A stretch of 64,000 nt of DNA from Natronospira elongata (GTDB lineage: Bacteria > Pseudomonadota > Gammaproteobacteria > Natronospirales > Natronospiraceae), in NCBI RefSeq assembly GCF_034931365.1, contig NZ_JAYGII010000001.1, positions 62,001-126,000 of the forward strand. Reading direction: 5' to 3'. The position numbers and the translations under genes were made by a program. Positions 41,986 to 50,047 of this stretch are shown here, one piece after another; within the stretch, counting starts at the first letter, position 1; every line of letters starts with the position of its first letter. The notes beneath the pieces are model-generated. The model was not told the origin of the DNA, searched no databases, and saw only the letters and a list, made by a program, of their open reading frames with translations.

Positions 41986-43434
41986 ATGTCAACGCTATCT
42001 CCGCTTTACCCATCCAGCCTGTCCTACCGGCAGCTTCGGCTGCTGATCATCCTGCTGACCCCCGTGGTCGTGGCCGCCTGTGCTACCCCCATGCACTGTG
42101 ATGAGCAGGCTGGCGAAGCCTATATGGACCCGCGCATTGGCGAGCCCTTGCTCGACGAAGACGGTGAACCCATTCCGGGCAGTGAACGCTTCCGGGTTCC
42201 GGGGGAGGAAACCGCCCGAAGCGGTCATGCCAATCCCTGTCTGGCCATGGCCCCGCGCCTGGTGGAACCGCCCGTGCCGCCGGCCCGTGAAGTCGAGGAA
42301 GGGGCATCCTTTGCCGATGTGCGCTATCGCCTCGAAGTGGTCGATGAGGATGGTTTCTCCGACAACGCCGAAGCGTCCACCTTCCGGCTCCGTGTGCGCG
42401 GCACCACGCCGCGGGTGGGGGGCTTCGATGCCGGCCTGGCCTTCCAGACCTTGCAGATTGTTGGCGAGCCCCGTTTTGAAGACACCACGGATCGGCCGGG
42501 TAACTTCCCCACTGTGCGCGACCCGAAGGATACGGCCGTGTCCGAGGGCTGGGGTCGTTTCGTCAGTCGTGAAGACACCTTCGAGGTCAAGTTGGGCCGC
42601 CAGGCCATCCGGCATGACAATGAACGTTTCATTGGCAGCGATTCATTCCGGCAGTTGGAGCAGACATTCAATGCCTTTGGGCTGCGGATCGGTACCGGTG
42701 AGCGGGCGCGCTTCCTGGGTCAGTACATTGACCGAATCAATACCGTGCTCGGCCCCAATCATCCCGACGGCCTGGGCCGGATTGACAGCCGCGCGGCGGT
42801 TCTGGACCTGGATACCCGAATCGGCGACAACCGGATGGGCATCTACTTCCACAACCTGCGTTTTGACGAAGACGAATGGGAGTCACATCGAAATTATGGC
42901 CTGCGTCTGACCGGCCCGGTGCCGTGGACGGAAACCTTCAGCTATCGCCTGGAAGCTGCCGTGCAGCAAGGCGTGCGGGGTGAAGGCCCGGATGATGATC
43001 TCGGCTACCAGCACGTCAAGCTGAAACAGGAACTGGATGACTGGAGCTGGTATGTGGGCCGTGAGCGCCTGGGTGGTGATCGGGAATGGGCCTTCCAGAC
43101 CCCCCTGGCAAGCCTGCATGAGTTCAACGGCAAGGCTGACCGCTTCCTGGTCACGCCCGAGTTCGGTCTCATTGACGTCTACGCCGGCGTTGGATTCCAG
43201 CGCTGGGGTTGGGATTTTGATTCCCGCTTCCACCAGTTCCAGGTCGATCAGGGCAGTGGCCGCTACGGCGAGGAGCTGAGCCTGGGCGCCGGACGCGAGC
43301 TCTGGGGCCCCCTGCGACTGAATCTGGGCCTGAGTCACTACATGGGCGAGGATCCGGACTTTTACCCGGGTGACGAATACGCCGCAGACCGTACCCGCGC
43401 CTGGTTCAGTGTCTCTGCCCGTTTCGAGCCCTGA
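41986..43434 (+). CDS. alginate-export (AlgE-like) outer-membrane barrel with lipobox
   Basis: The 482-residue protein resembles the alginate-export porin family. Features include VRYRLEVVDEDGFSDNAEAS and RLRVRGTTPRVGGFDAGLAF at the barrel start, and GRQAIRHDNERFIGSDSFRQ with EQTFNAFGLR, the family core. It ends VSARFEP. Unusually, the N-terminal signal ends in a possible lipobox (VVAAC, Cys32) followed by an acidic linker (about 33-100). It occupies the place after dapA where bamC lies in many relatives. The substrate is unknown. Confidence 0.75.
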   Translation: MSTLSPLYPSSLSYRQLRLLIILLTPVVVAACATPMHCDEQAGEAYMDPRIGEPLLDEDGEPIPGSERFRVPGEETARSGHANPCLAMAPRLVEPPVPPAREVEEGASFADVRYRLEVVDEDGFSDNAEASTFRLRVRGTTPRVGGFDAGLAFQTLQIVGEPRFEDTTDRPGNFPTVRDPKDTAVSEGWGRFVSREDTFEVKLGRQAIRHDNERFIGSDSFRQLEQTFNAFGLRIGTGERARFLGQYIDRINTVLGPNHPDGLGRIDSRAAVLDLDTRIGDNRMGIYFHNLRFDEDEWESHRNYGLRLTGPVPWTETFSYRLEAAVQQGVRGEGPDDDLGYQHVKLKQELDDWSWYVGRERLGGDREWAFQTPLASLHEFNGKADRFLVTPEFGLIDVYAGVGFQRWGWDFDSRFHQFQVDQGSGRYGEELSLGAGRELWGPLRLNLGLSHYMGEDPDFYPGDEYAADRTRAWFSVSARFEP

Positions 43435-43440
43435 CTAGAC

Positions 43441-43462
43441 GGGGCCGCCTGGCGGCGGCCCC
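43441..43462 (+). terminator. GC-rich hairpin after the AlgE-like gene
   Basis: GGGGCCGCC (43441-43449) pairs with GGCGGCCCC (43454-43462) around TGGC, starting six bases past the stop codon. There is almost no T tract, so termination may be inefficient or factor-assisted. Confidence 0.5.
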
Positions 43463-43466
43463 TCCC

Positions 43467-43496
43467 TTGAGCAGGAAGGGATGAATCGGTTATGAT
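43467..43496 (+). promoter_or_regulatory. candidate sigma-70 promoter for tRNA-Ser
   Basis: TTGAGC (43467-43472) and TATGAT (43491-43496) are 18 bases apart. A start near 43503 would be about 27 bases before the mature tRNA. Confidence 0.5.
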
Positions 43497-43529
43497 GGCG
43501 CGCTTCCGCGGCGCGGAATAGCAAGTCCC

Positions 43530-43639
<110 letters not shown>

Positions 43640-43676
43640 TTGAGCGGTGGCTGTCTTGGCGGATCGAAGCCCTGAT

Positions 43677-43743
43677 TCGAACCCGATAGAGGGTTCGACA
43701 AATGCGTAAGGAACGTATTTGAGCATTCGCCTTGGGCGAATGC
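43677..43743 (+). repeat. three consecutive hairpins between the tRNA 3'-end repeats
   Basis: TCGAACCC/GGGTTCGA (43677-43698), AAATGCGT/ACGTATTT (43700-43720, one G-T pair) and GCATTCGCC/GGCGAATGC (43723-43743) follow one another almost without gaps. The first, read on the minus strand, contains GGGTTCGAATC, a T-arm-like sequence. No convincing protein is encoded here. It is part of the 184-base unit that ends in the second tRNA 3'-end copy. Confidence 0.8.
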
Positions 43744-43786
43744 CCCGGAGCGAAGCGGAGGGCGGAGCGCAGGGATGCGCGGAGTC

Positions 43787-43823
43787 ATCCCTCCCTCTCC
43801 GCCATTTTTTGATGGGCCACCGA
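43787..43823 (+). repeat. direct repeat copy 2: tRNA-Ser 3'-end remnant
   Basis: This is a perfect 37-base copy of 43603-43639 without the rest of the tRNA, offset by 184 bases. It therefore carries an orphan T-stem/acceptor 3' strand and CCA. Confidence 0.93.
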
Positions 43824-43846
43824 GTCATCGGTGGCTCTTCTGTTTT
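43816..43846 (+). terminator. terminator-like hairpin after the second repeat
   Basis: GCCACCGA (43816-43823) pairs with TCGGTGGC (43828-43835) around GTCA and is followed by a T-rich tract ending TGTTTT. It would end a tRNA-Ser transcript that read through the repeat. Confidence 0.6.
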
Positions 43847-43874
43847 CGGGCGGCAGCGCCCTTGCCATGTCAAT

Positions 43875-43990
43875 GGTGGTCCGTGCCGGCTCTCCCGCGA
43901 CGGCCAGCCGCAAACCCCGTCAGGCCCGGAAGGGAGCAGCGGTAGCGGTGACGCCGGGTGCCGGGAATCTGCCGGTGCGGGCCGCCACCC
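43875..43990 (+). ncRNA. ffs: signal recognition particle 4.5S RNA
   Basis: The conserved Ffh-binding domain is present: GTCAGGCCCGGAAGGGAGCA with the GGAA tetraloop near 43929-43932. The flanking strands TCTCCCGC and TGCCGGGAAT are typical. The ends GGTGG (43875-43879) and CCACC (43985-43989) close the rod, and TTTT follows. Length of about 115 bases fits. Its place before dnaX matches the pseudomonad order. Confidence 0.93.
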
Positions 43991-44080
43991 TTTTCGCTCT
44001 TTCCCTCACTCACACGCTCCAGTGCCGGGGCCTGCCTGTGATAGAGTAATCGGCCTCATTTCCGCTGGAATCCGTACGCC

Positions 44081-45820
44081 ATGAGCTATCAGGTCCTGGC
44101 CCGAAAGTATCGTCCCGCCAGTTTTGCCGAGTTGTCCGGTCAGGAGCATGTACTGCGTGCCCTGGTGAACGCTCTGGACAATGACCGCCTTCACCATGCC
44201 TTCCTGTTCACCGGGACCCGCGGCGTGGGCAAGACCACCATTGCGCGGATTCTCGCCAAGTCACTGAACTGCGAGCAGGGCATCAGTTCCACCCCTTGTG
44301 GTGAATGCAGCGCCTGCACGGAGATTGCCGAAGGGCGTTTCGTGGATCTGATCGAGGTGGATGCGGCCTCCCGCACCCGGGTGGATGACACGCGCGAGTT
44401 GCTCGACAATGTCCAGTATGCTCCCACTCGCGGGCGCTACAAGGTCTATCTCATTGACGAAGTCCACATGCTCTCGGCCCACTCCTTCAACGCCCTGTTG
44501 AAGACCCTTGAAGAGCCGCCGCCCCATGTGAAGTTCCTGCTGGCAACCACCGATCCGCAGAAATTGCCGGTGACGGTTCTGTCCCGTTGCCTGCAATTCA
44601 ATCTCAAGCGTCTGCCGGCGGCCGTCATTCGTGATCAACTGGAACGGATTCTCAAGTCCGAGTCTCTACAGGGCGAGGCGCCGGCCCTGGATTTGATCGC
44701 GCGCGCGGCCGATGGCTCCATGCGCGATGCCCTCAGTCTTCTTGATCAGGCCATCGCTTTCGGTGGGGGCCAATTGGGCGAGAGTGATGTTCGCGCCATG
44801 CTGGGCACGGTGGAAAGGGATGATGTTCTTCGCATTCTGGAAGCCCTTGCCGAGCGGCGTGCAGAGGCCTTGCTTGACGCGGTGGCCGAGCTGGACACAC
44901 GGGCGCCAGACTATCTCAGTGTCCTGGATGAGCTGGCCACGGCTCTCCAGCGCATGGCGGTGCTGCAGATGGTGGCTGAGGCAGGTCAGGAATGGGAGGA
45001 CCGTGAGCGCCTGCTGTCATTGTCTGAGAGACTCAGTCCGGAAGATGCTCAGCTTTATTATCAGATTGCCATTCATGGCCGACGGGACCTGCCGTTGGCG
45101 CCAGAGCCCCGGGCCGGTCTGGAGATGACCCTGCTCCGGATGCTGGCTTTCCGCCCCGATACTGCCGAAGAGGGCAGTGCCGGTTCACCCCCCGGGGGCC
45201 GGCGTAGCAGACCGGGGGGTGTGAGCTCAGGGGGACAGTTTGCCCCGAAGTCGCAAAATCCCGACCGTTCGCCCTCCAGGGCAGCGGAGTCAGCGTCGGC
45301 GCAAGATTCAGTCATGGAGGGGCCGGCGGCCGAGCGTGCTCAAGCGACGCCTTCCGAGCCCGCTGCCGTGGCGCCGGATACTGCCGGGCCCGCATCAAGT
45401 GGCGACAAGTCGCCGCCTGGCAATTGGTCGGCCCTGGTCGATGGCCTGGGTCTCAAGGGGCTGGCCCGCCAGTTGGCGGACAATTGCCAGCTGGAAGGCT
45501 GGGATGGCGACAATGCCCGCCTGCAGATTGATCCCGCCGGGGCACAGTTGCAGACCCCGGGGGCGGTGGGTCGCCTGGAAAAGGCGCTCGGCCGCTTTCT
45601 GGGTCGGCCGGTGAAGGTCCGTATTCGGGTGACCGAGGCGCTGGAAGACACGCCGGCACGTCAGCAGCAGGCCCGCCAGGAGGCCCGTGAGCAGGAGGCC
45701 CGTGAATCCATTGAGCGGGACCCCAATCTTCAGGCGCTGCGTGAGGAGTTCGGCGCAGAGCTGGAGCCACGTGCGGTCAGATTCCGTGCCCCCAAGGGGA
45801 ATGATCAGGCGCCTTCCTGA
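44081..45820 (+). CDS. dnaX: DNA polymerase III subunit tau (DnaX)
   Basis: DnaX is the clamp-loader ATPase that also couples polymerases. The 579-residue protein has Walker A GTRGVGKTTIARIL, a four-Cys zinc module (Cys in LNCEQG, TPCGECSAC), Walker B YLIDEVHML, sensor LLATTDPQ and SRC finger. A Pro/Ser/Gly-rich linker (about 365-450) leads to the tau-specific C-terminal domain. I find no A-AAA-AAG slippery heptamer, so a separately made gamma by the E. coli mechanism is not evident. Confidence 0.96.
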   Translation: MSYQVLARKYRPASFAELSGQEHVLRALVNALDNDRLHHAFLFTGTRGVGKTTIARILAKSLNCEQGISSTPCGECSACTEIAEGRFVDLIEVDAASRTRVDDTRELLDNVQYAPTRGRYKVYLIDEVHMLSAHSFNALLKTLEEPPPHVKFLLATTDPQKLPVTVLSRCLQFNLKRLPAAVIRDQLERILKSESLQGEAPALDLIARAADGSMRDALSLLDQAIAFGGGQLGESDVRAMLGTVERDDVLRILEALAERRAEALLDAVAELDTRAPDYLSVLDELATALQRMAVLQMVAEAGQEWEDRERLLSLSERLSPEDAQLYYQIAIHGRRDLPLAPEPRAGLEMTLLRMLAFRPDTAEEGSAGSPPGGRRSRPGGVSSGGQFAPKSQNPDRSPSRAAESASAQDSVMEGPAAERAQATPSEPAAVAPDTAGPASSGDKSPPGNWSALVDGLGLKGLARQLADNCQLEGWDGDNARLQIDPAGAQLQTPGAVGRLEKALGRFLGRPVKVRIRVTEALEDTPARQQQARQEAREQEARESIERDPNLQALREEFGAELEPRAVRFRAPKGNDQAPS

Positions 45821-45823
45821 CTC

Positions 45824-45847
45824 TAAGGAACCTCATGAGGTTCCTTA
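45824..45847. repeat. 24-base perfect palindrome between dnaX and ybaB
   Basis: TAAGGAACCTCA and its exact inverse TGAGGTTCCTTA abut, starting three bases after the dnaX stop. It could be an operator for a dimeric protein or an RNA hairpin with a CATG loop. No T tract follows. Confidence 0.75.
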
Positions 45848-45905
45848 AGCACTGATCAGAGATTCTCGACACGACGCTAGCAGATTCATGATGATCGGAG
45901 GTGAC

Positions 45906-46235
45906 ATGAAAGGTGGACTCGGCGGCCTGATGAAGCAGGCCCAGCAGATGCAGGAACAGATGAAGAAGGCCCAGGAAGAACTGGCCAATGTGGAAGTCAC
46001 CGGCAGCGCCGGCGGTGGCATGGTGGAAGTGGTGCTCAGTGGCCGCCATGAGGTGCGCCGGGTGAGCATTGATGATTCAGCCATGGAAGATGACCGGGAA
46101 ATGCTGGAAGACCTGATTGCCGCGGCTTTCAATGACGCGGTGCGCAAGGTTGAAGAGACGACCCAGGAGAAGTTTGCCGGAATGAGCAGTGGCCTGGGCG
46201 GCATGATGCCGCCGGGCATGAAATTGCCGTTCTGA
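45906..46235 (+). CDS. ybaB: nucleoid-associated protein YbaB/EbfC
   Basis: The family comprises small dimeric DNA-binding proteins. ATG 45906 lies directly after a GGAGG site and gives MKGGLGGLMKQAQQMQEQMK, the standard start, with 109 residues; ATG 45888 is less likely. The central VTGSAGGGMVEVVLSGRHEV segment and the acidic LEDLIAAAFNDA helix match the family. The position between dnaX and recR is conserved in gammaproteobacteria. Confidence 0.95.
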   Translation: MKGGLGGLMKQAQQMQEQMKKAQEELANVEVTGSAGGGMVEVVLSGRHEVRRVSIDDSAMEDDREMLEDLIAAAFNDAVRKVEETTQEKFAGMSSGLGGMMPPGMKLPF

Positions 46236-46242
46236 ACCCGGG

Positions 46243-46842
46243 ATGATCTTTTCTCGCCACCTGCAATCCCTGATCGATGCCCTGCGGGCCCTGCCCGGGG
46301 TCGGGCCCCGCTCGGCTCAGCGCATGGCTTTCCACATTCTGGAGCGGGACAGGGAAGGGGGCCAGGACCTGGTTCGGGCTCTGACGGCGGCCCTGGACAA
46401 CGTCAGCCAGTGCGGCCAATGTCGGATGCTGAGCGACGAACCCCTTTGTGGCGTCTGTCGCAGTGACAGGCGGGATGCCGGTTTGATCTGTGTGGTGGAG
46501 AGCCCAGCCGATGTAATGGCGATTGAGCAGGCCACGGATTACAGTGGCCGTTATTTCGTGCTCATGGGCCACCTCTCGCCCCTGGACGGGATCGGACCCG
46601 AGGAGCTGGGCCTGGAATTGCTGGAACAGCGTCTGGCCTCTGGCGAGGTCAGGGAGCTGATTCTGGCCACCAATCCCACGGTGGAAGGTGAGGCCACGGC
46701 CAGTTATCTCATGGACCTGGCTCGCAGTTGCCAGGTGCGTGCCAGCCGGATCGCGCATGGTGTGCCCATTGGTGGTGAGCTGGAGTACGTGGATGGGGGC
46801 ACCCTGTCCCATGCTTTCCAGGGGCGGCTGGAGATCAAGTAA
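46243..46842 (+). CDS. recR: recombination mediator RecR
   Basis: RecR helps load RecA at gaps in the RecF pathway. The 199-residue protein has the helix-hairpin-helix ALPGVGPRSAQRMAFHIL, a four-Cys zinc finger (CGQC and CGVC) and a Toprim domain (ICVVESPADVMAIEQA). Eight bases separate it from ybaB. Confidence 0.97.
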   Translation: MIFSRHLQSLIDALRALPGVGPRSAQRMAFHILERDREGGQDLVRALTAALDNVSQCGQCRMLSDEPLCGVCRSDRRDAGLICVVESPADVMAIEQATDYSGRYFVLMGHLSPLDGIGPEELGLELLEQRLASGEVRELILATNPTVEGEATASYLMDLARSCQVRASRIAHGVPIGGELEYVDGGTLSHAFQGRLEIK

Positions 46843-46872
46843 TGGAATCCTGAGGGCAGATGGGAGCCAGCA

Positions 46873-47220
46873 ATGAGTGAAGACAGCATTTTTGGGAAGA
46901 TTGCCCGCGGCGAGATGGATGCCGACGTGGTCTATGAAAACGAGCAGGTGATTGCCTTTCGGGATATCAATCCTCAGGCCCCCACCCATGTGCTCGTCAT
47001 CCCCCGCAAGCCCATCGCGACCATCAATGACCTGGAGCCCGGGGACCGGGAGCTGGTGGGCGAGATGTTTCTGGCCGCCAAGGAAGTGGCACGGCTGGAG
47101 GGGCTGTCAGAGTCCGGTTACCGGGTGGTCATGAACTGCGGGGAGGGTGCCGGCCAGACGGTCTTTCACATCCATCTTCATGTCCTCGGTGGGCGGGACC
47201 TGAAATGGCCGCCCGGCTAG
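46873..47220 (+). CDS. hinT: HIT-family purine nucleoside phosphoramidase (HinT-like)
   Basis: This HIT-fold nucleotide hydrolase has 115 residues and the His-triad motif HIHLHVLGG near the C terminus. The N terminus SIFGKIARGEMDADVVYE is the PKCI-1/HinT type. It overlaps the following gene by 16 bases. Confidence 0.93.
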   Translation: MSEDSIFGKIARGEMDADVVYENEQVIAFRDINPQAPTHVLVIPRKPIATINDLEPGDRELVGEMFLAAKEVARLEGLSESGYRVVMNCGEGAGQTVFHIHLHVLGGRDLKWPPG

Positions 47221-47870
47221 AGCGGGTGTTTTTCCGGGCCAGGGGGCGGCTGACGGCCCTGTTGGTTTTCCTGCTGTTGCTCGCCGTGCCATCGGCCGTC
47301 CCCGCTTCCCTGAATGAAACAGGGGAAAGGGAGGCGAAGGTGGCGTGGCTCAAGGGGGTGGCGGCCAATCATCTCTGGCTCGGTATACCTCGTGAGATTG
47401 CCGCCAGTACCCGCCTGCGGATTCAACCCGAGCCCAGCCGCCTGGTGTCGGTCGGGCGCGGCATATACGGGCGGCAGCATCGATTGGCGCCTGAAGCGGC
47501 TCTGGCCTTTGAGATCATGCGTCAACACGCAAGAGACCAGGGTGTGTCGCTATTACTGGTCTCCAGTTATCGCTCCGTCGATTATCAGGCCGAGCTTGTG
47601 GCCCGCCGACTGGAAGAGGGGCGGGACAAACTGCGGATATTTCATGGTTTGGCCCTGCCGGGGTACAGCGAGCACCACAGTGGCTGTGCCGTGGACCTGG
47701 CGACGGATGACTACCGGCAACTGGGTCAGGACTTTCGTGAAACGGCAGCCTACGCCTGGCTCAGGGCCAATGCCCGTGATTACGGCTTCCGGGAAAGCTA
47801 TCCCCGCAACAACAATCAGGGCATCATGCCCGAGCCCTGGCATTGGTATTTTTTCGCCTGCGCCAGGTGA
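47205..47870 (+). CDS. VanY/LdcB-type D-alanyl-D-alanine carboxypeptidase
   Basis: This exported M15B peptidase of 221 residues trims peptidoglycan stem peptides. An N-terminal hydrophobic segment (about 15-33) exports or anchors it. Zinc ligands by pattern are H157, D164 (YSEHHSGCAVD) and H213 (PEPWHWYF), with E210 as general base. The SYRSVDYQ motif upstream is also characteristic. Its ATG lies within the HIT gene, indicating coupling. Specificity (DD- or LD-) is not certain. Confidence 0.9.
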   Translation: MAARLERVFFRARGRLTALLVFLLLLAVPSAVPASLNETGEREAKVAWLKGVAANHLWLGIPREIAASTRLRIQPEPSRLVSVGRGIYGRQHRLAPEAALAFEIMRQHARDQGVSLLLVSSYRSVDYQAELVARRLEEGRDKLRIFHGLALPGYSEHHSGCAVDLATDDYRQLGQDFRETAAYAWLRANARDYGFRESYPRNNNQGIMPEPWHWYFFACAR

Positions 47871-47877
47871 GGGGCCC

Positions 47878-48792
47878 TTAACCGGACCTGGAGATTGTCG
47901 GGTCCCGCTCCTTCAGCGCCTGCATCTGCTCTCTCAAGCGACAGTAGCTTCGGTAGCGTCGGGGACTGATGTGGCCGCTGTCCACCGCCTCTCGGACCGC
48001 GCAACCGGGTTCCCTCTGGTGCTGGCAGTCGTTGAATCGACAGCCCACTCCTGCCTCGCGGATCTCCCGAAAAAGCCCGGAGACGGATTCCGGCGGGATG
48101 GCAGACAGATGAAAGTCGCGGACGCCCGGGGAGTCAATGAGGCTGGCCTGGTGATCGGGCAGGCGATGGAGGAAGGCGGTTGTGGTGGTATGTCGTCCTT
48201 CCCCCGACTTATCGGAGACTGCGCCGGCTCGCGCCACATCTTCGCCCATCAGGCGGTTGAGCAGGGTGGACTTGCCCACGCCCGATTGCCCCACCAGGGC
48301 CACCGTATGGCGCTCCAGATGGCGGGCCAGCGTATCCACACCCTCGCCACTGGCGGCTGATACCCGAAACACGGGGTAACCCAGTGGCGGGAATTCCTCC
48401 AGCCATTCCGGCCCCTGGTCATCGGCCAGTTCCACCTTGTTGAATACGATCATGGCGCCAAGCCCGGAATATTCGGCGGCTGCCAGATAGCGGTCGACAA
48501 TGCCCGGTTCGGGGGCCGGTTCCGGCGCAATGACCACGATCAGGGTGTCGAGATTGGCAGCCAGGATCTGCCGCTTGCGTCCGCCACTGGCCTGGCGGCC
48601 CAGCTCCGTGTGACGAGGCAGGATGCTGGCAATGACGCCGGCGTTGCCACTTCCACGGTGGATCTCCACAAGATCCCCTGCGACAGGTTTCAGCCGCTTG
48701 CCCTTGATACTGCATTCTTCCCGGTGGCCCGACTGTGTCTCCACCAGGGCGTGGCTGCCGTAGCTCGCGATGACCCGTGCCTGTTCCTGCAT
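47878..48792 (-). CDS. rsgA: ribosome biogenesis GTPase RsgA
   Basis: RsgA is a circularly permuted GTPase that matures the 30S subunit. The 304-residue protein has an N-terminal OB fold, then G4 (FNKVELA) before G1 (VGQSGVGKSTLLNRL) and G3 (IDSPGVRDF). A zinc motif (CRFNDCQHQREPGC) is at the C terminus. It is divergent from orn with a short gap, as in E. coli. Confidence 0.96.
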   Translation of the reverse strand: MQEQARVIASYGSHALVETQSGHREECSIKGKRLKPVAGDLVEIHRGSGNAGVIASILPRHTELGRQASGGRKRQILAANLDTLIVVIAPEPAPEPGIVDRYLAAAEYSGLGAMIVFNKVELADDQGPEWLEEFPPLGYPVFRVSAASGEGVDTLARHLERHTVALVGQSGVGKSTLLNRLMGEDVARAGAVSDKSGEGRHTTTTAFLHRLPDHQASLIDSPGVRDFHLSAIPPESVSGLFREIREAGVGCRFNDCQHQREPGCAVREAVDSGHISPRRYRSYCRLREQMQALKERDPTISRSG

Positions 48793-48863
48793 CCTGCCAA
48801 GTCCCCTGTATCCCAGTTTCGGCTGCTAGAATGAAGTCCGGTTCATCCCGAGGAGAGGGAATA

Positions 48864-49430
48864 ATGGCTCAGGACCCGGAAAACCTGATCTGGATTGATC
48901 TCGAAATGACTGGGTTGGATACCCAGAACGACAAGATCATTGAGATTGCCACGATCGTTACCGATAAGCATCTTAACACCCTGGCGGAAGGCCCGGTTCT
49001 TGCCATCCACCAGCCAGAGGCGGTCATGGCAGGCATGGACGAATGGAATACCCGCCAGCATGGCGGCTCCGGATTGACCGAGCGGGTGAAACAAAGCGAT
49101 ATCAATGAGGCCCAGGCGGAAGCGCAGACTCTGGAATTTCTGGCCCGGTGGGTACCGGAACGGGCCTCACCCATGTGTGGCAATAGCATCTGCCAGGATC
49201 GGCGCTTCCTCGCCCGGGAAATGCCAAAGCTGGAGGCCTTTTTTCATTATCGCAACCTCGATGTAAGCACGCTGAAGGAGTTGGCGAAGCGCTGGGCTCC
49301 CGAGGTGGCTGCCGGCTTCAACAAGCAGTCCAGTCATCTGGCGCTGGATGATATCCGCGATTCCATTGCGGAGTTGCAGCACTACCGGGAGCACTTTCTC
49401 AAGACCGATGTTCCGCACTACGAGCCGTGA
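48864..49430 (+). CDS. orn: oligoribonuclease Orn
   Basis: Orn degrades short RNA, including pGpG. The 188-residue DEDDh exonuclease has WIDLEMTGLD, CGNSICQDRRFL and HLALDDIRDS. ATG 48864 follows an AGGAGAGGG site; the frame is open upstream without homology. It is coupled to the next gene by a four-base overlap. Confidence 0.97.
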   Translation: MAQDPENLIWIDLEMTGLDTQNDKIIEIATIVTDKHLNTLAEGPVLAIHQPEAVMAGMDEWNTRQHGGSGLTERVKQSDINEAQAEAQTLEFLARWVPERASPMCGNSICQDRRFLAREMPKLEAFFHYRNLDVSTLKELAKRWAPEVAAGFNKQSSHLALDDIRDSIAELQHYREHFLKTDVPHYEP

Positions 49431-50047
49431 GTGAACTACCGGTTTCGCCCGCCTGCGAGCGCAACAAGGGACCGATCCAGGCGGTTCTGAAGTGTGTGTT
49501 CGAGCAGCCCGGAGTGATTCTTGAAATCGGCAGTGGTACCGGCCAGCACGCAGTGCATTTTGCCCGTGAGTTGTCCCATCTGGTCTGGCATACCTCCGAG
49601 CAGCCAGGAGCTTTATCACCCGTCCAGGCATGGCTGGCCAGCGCGAGATTGTCCAATCTGCATGGGCCCCATGCCCTGGATGTGAGTGCCGCAGAGTGGC
49701 CACTGTCCCGGGTGGAGGGCGTCTTTTCCGCCAACACTGCCCATATCATGCACTGGCCCGAGGTGGTTGCCATGTTCCAAGGCGTTGGACGCATTCTCGT
49801 CGCTGGCGGTCGCTTTTGCCTGTATGGGCCCTTCATGCGGCATGGTGAGCATAACAGCGAGAGCAACCGGGCTTTTGATGCCAGCCTGCGCCAGCGGGAT
49901 CCCGGCATGGGGATCCGGGACATCGAAGATCTCAACCGCCTGGCCGGTGATGCCGGTCTGAGCTGGGTGGCGGAGCATGCCATGCCGGCCAATAACCGCC
50001 TGCTGGTCTGGCAAAAGGCGCCGGAACGGCCAGAGGAGGGTGCATGA
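49427..50047 (+). CDS. DUF938 family SAM-dependent methyltransferase-like protein
   Basis: The 206-residue protein has an N terminus SPACERNKGPI and the SAM-binding motif ILEIGSGTGQHAVHFA, followed by FSANTAHIMHWPEV, all hallmarks of DUF938. The substrate is not known to me. GTG 49427 overlaps the orn stop, and its own stop overlaps the next gene. Confidence 0.88.
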   Translation: MSELPVSPACERNKGPIQAVLKCVFEQPGVILEIGSGTGQHAVHFARELSHLVWHTSEQPGALSPVQAWLASARLSNLHGPHALDVSAAEWPLSRVEGVFSANTAHIMHWPEVVAMFQGVGRILVAGGRFCLYGPFMRHGEHNSESNRAFDASLRQRDPGMGIRDIEDLNRLAGDAGLSWVAEHAMPANNRLLVWQKAPERPEEGA

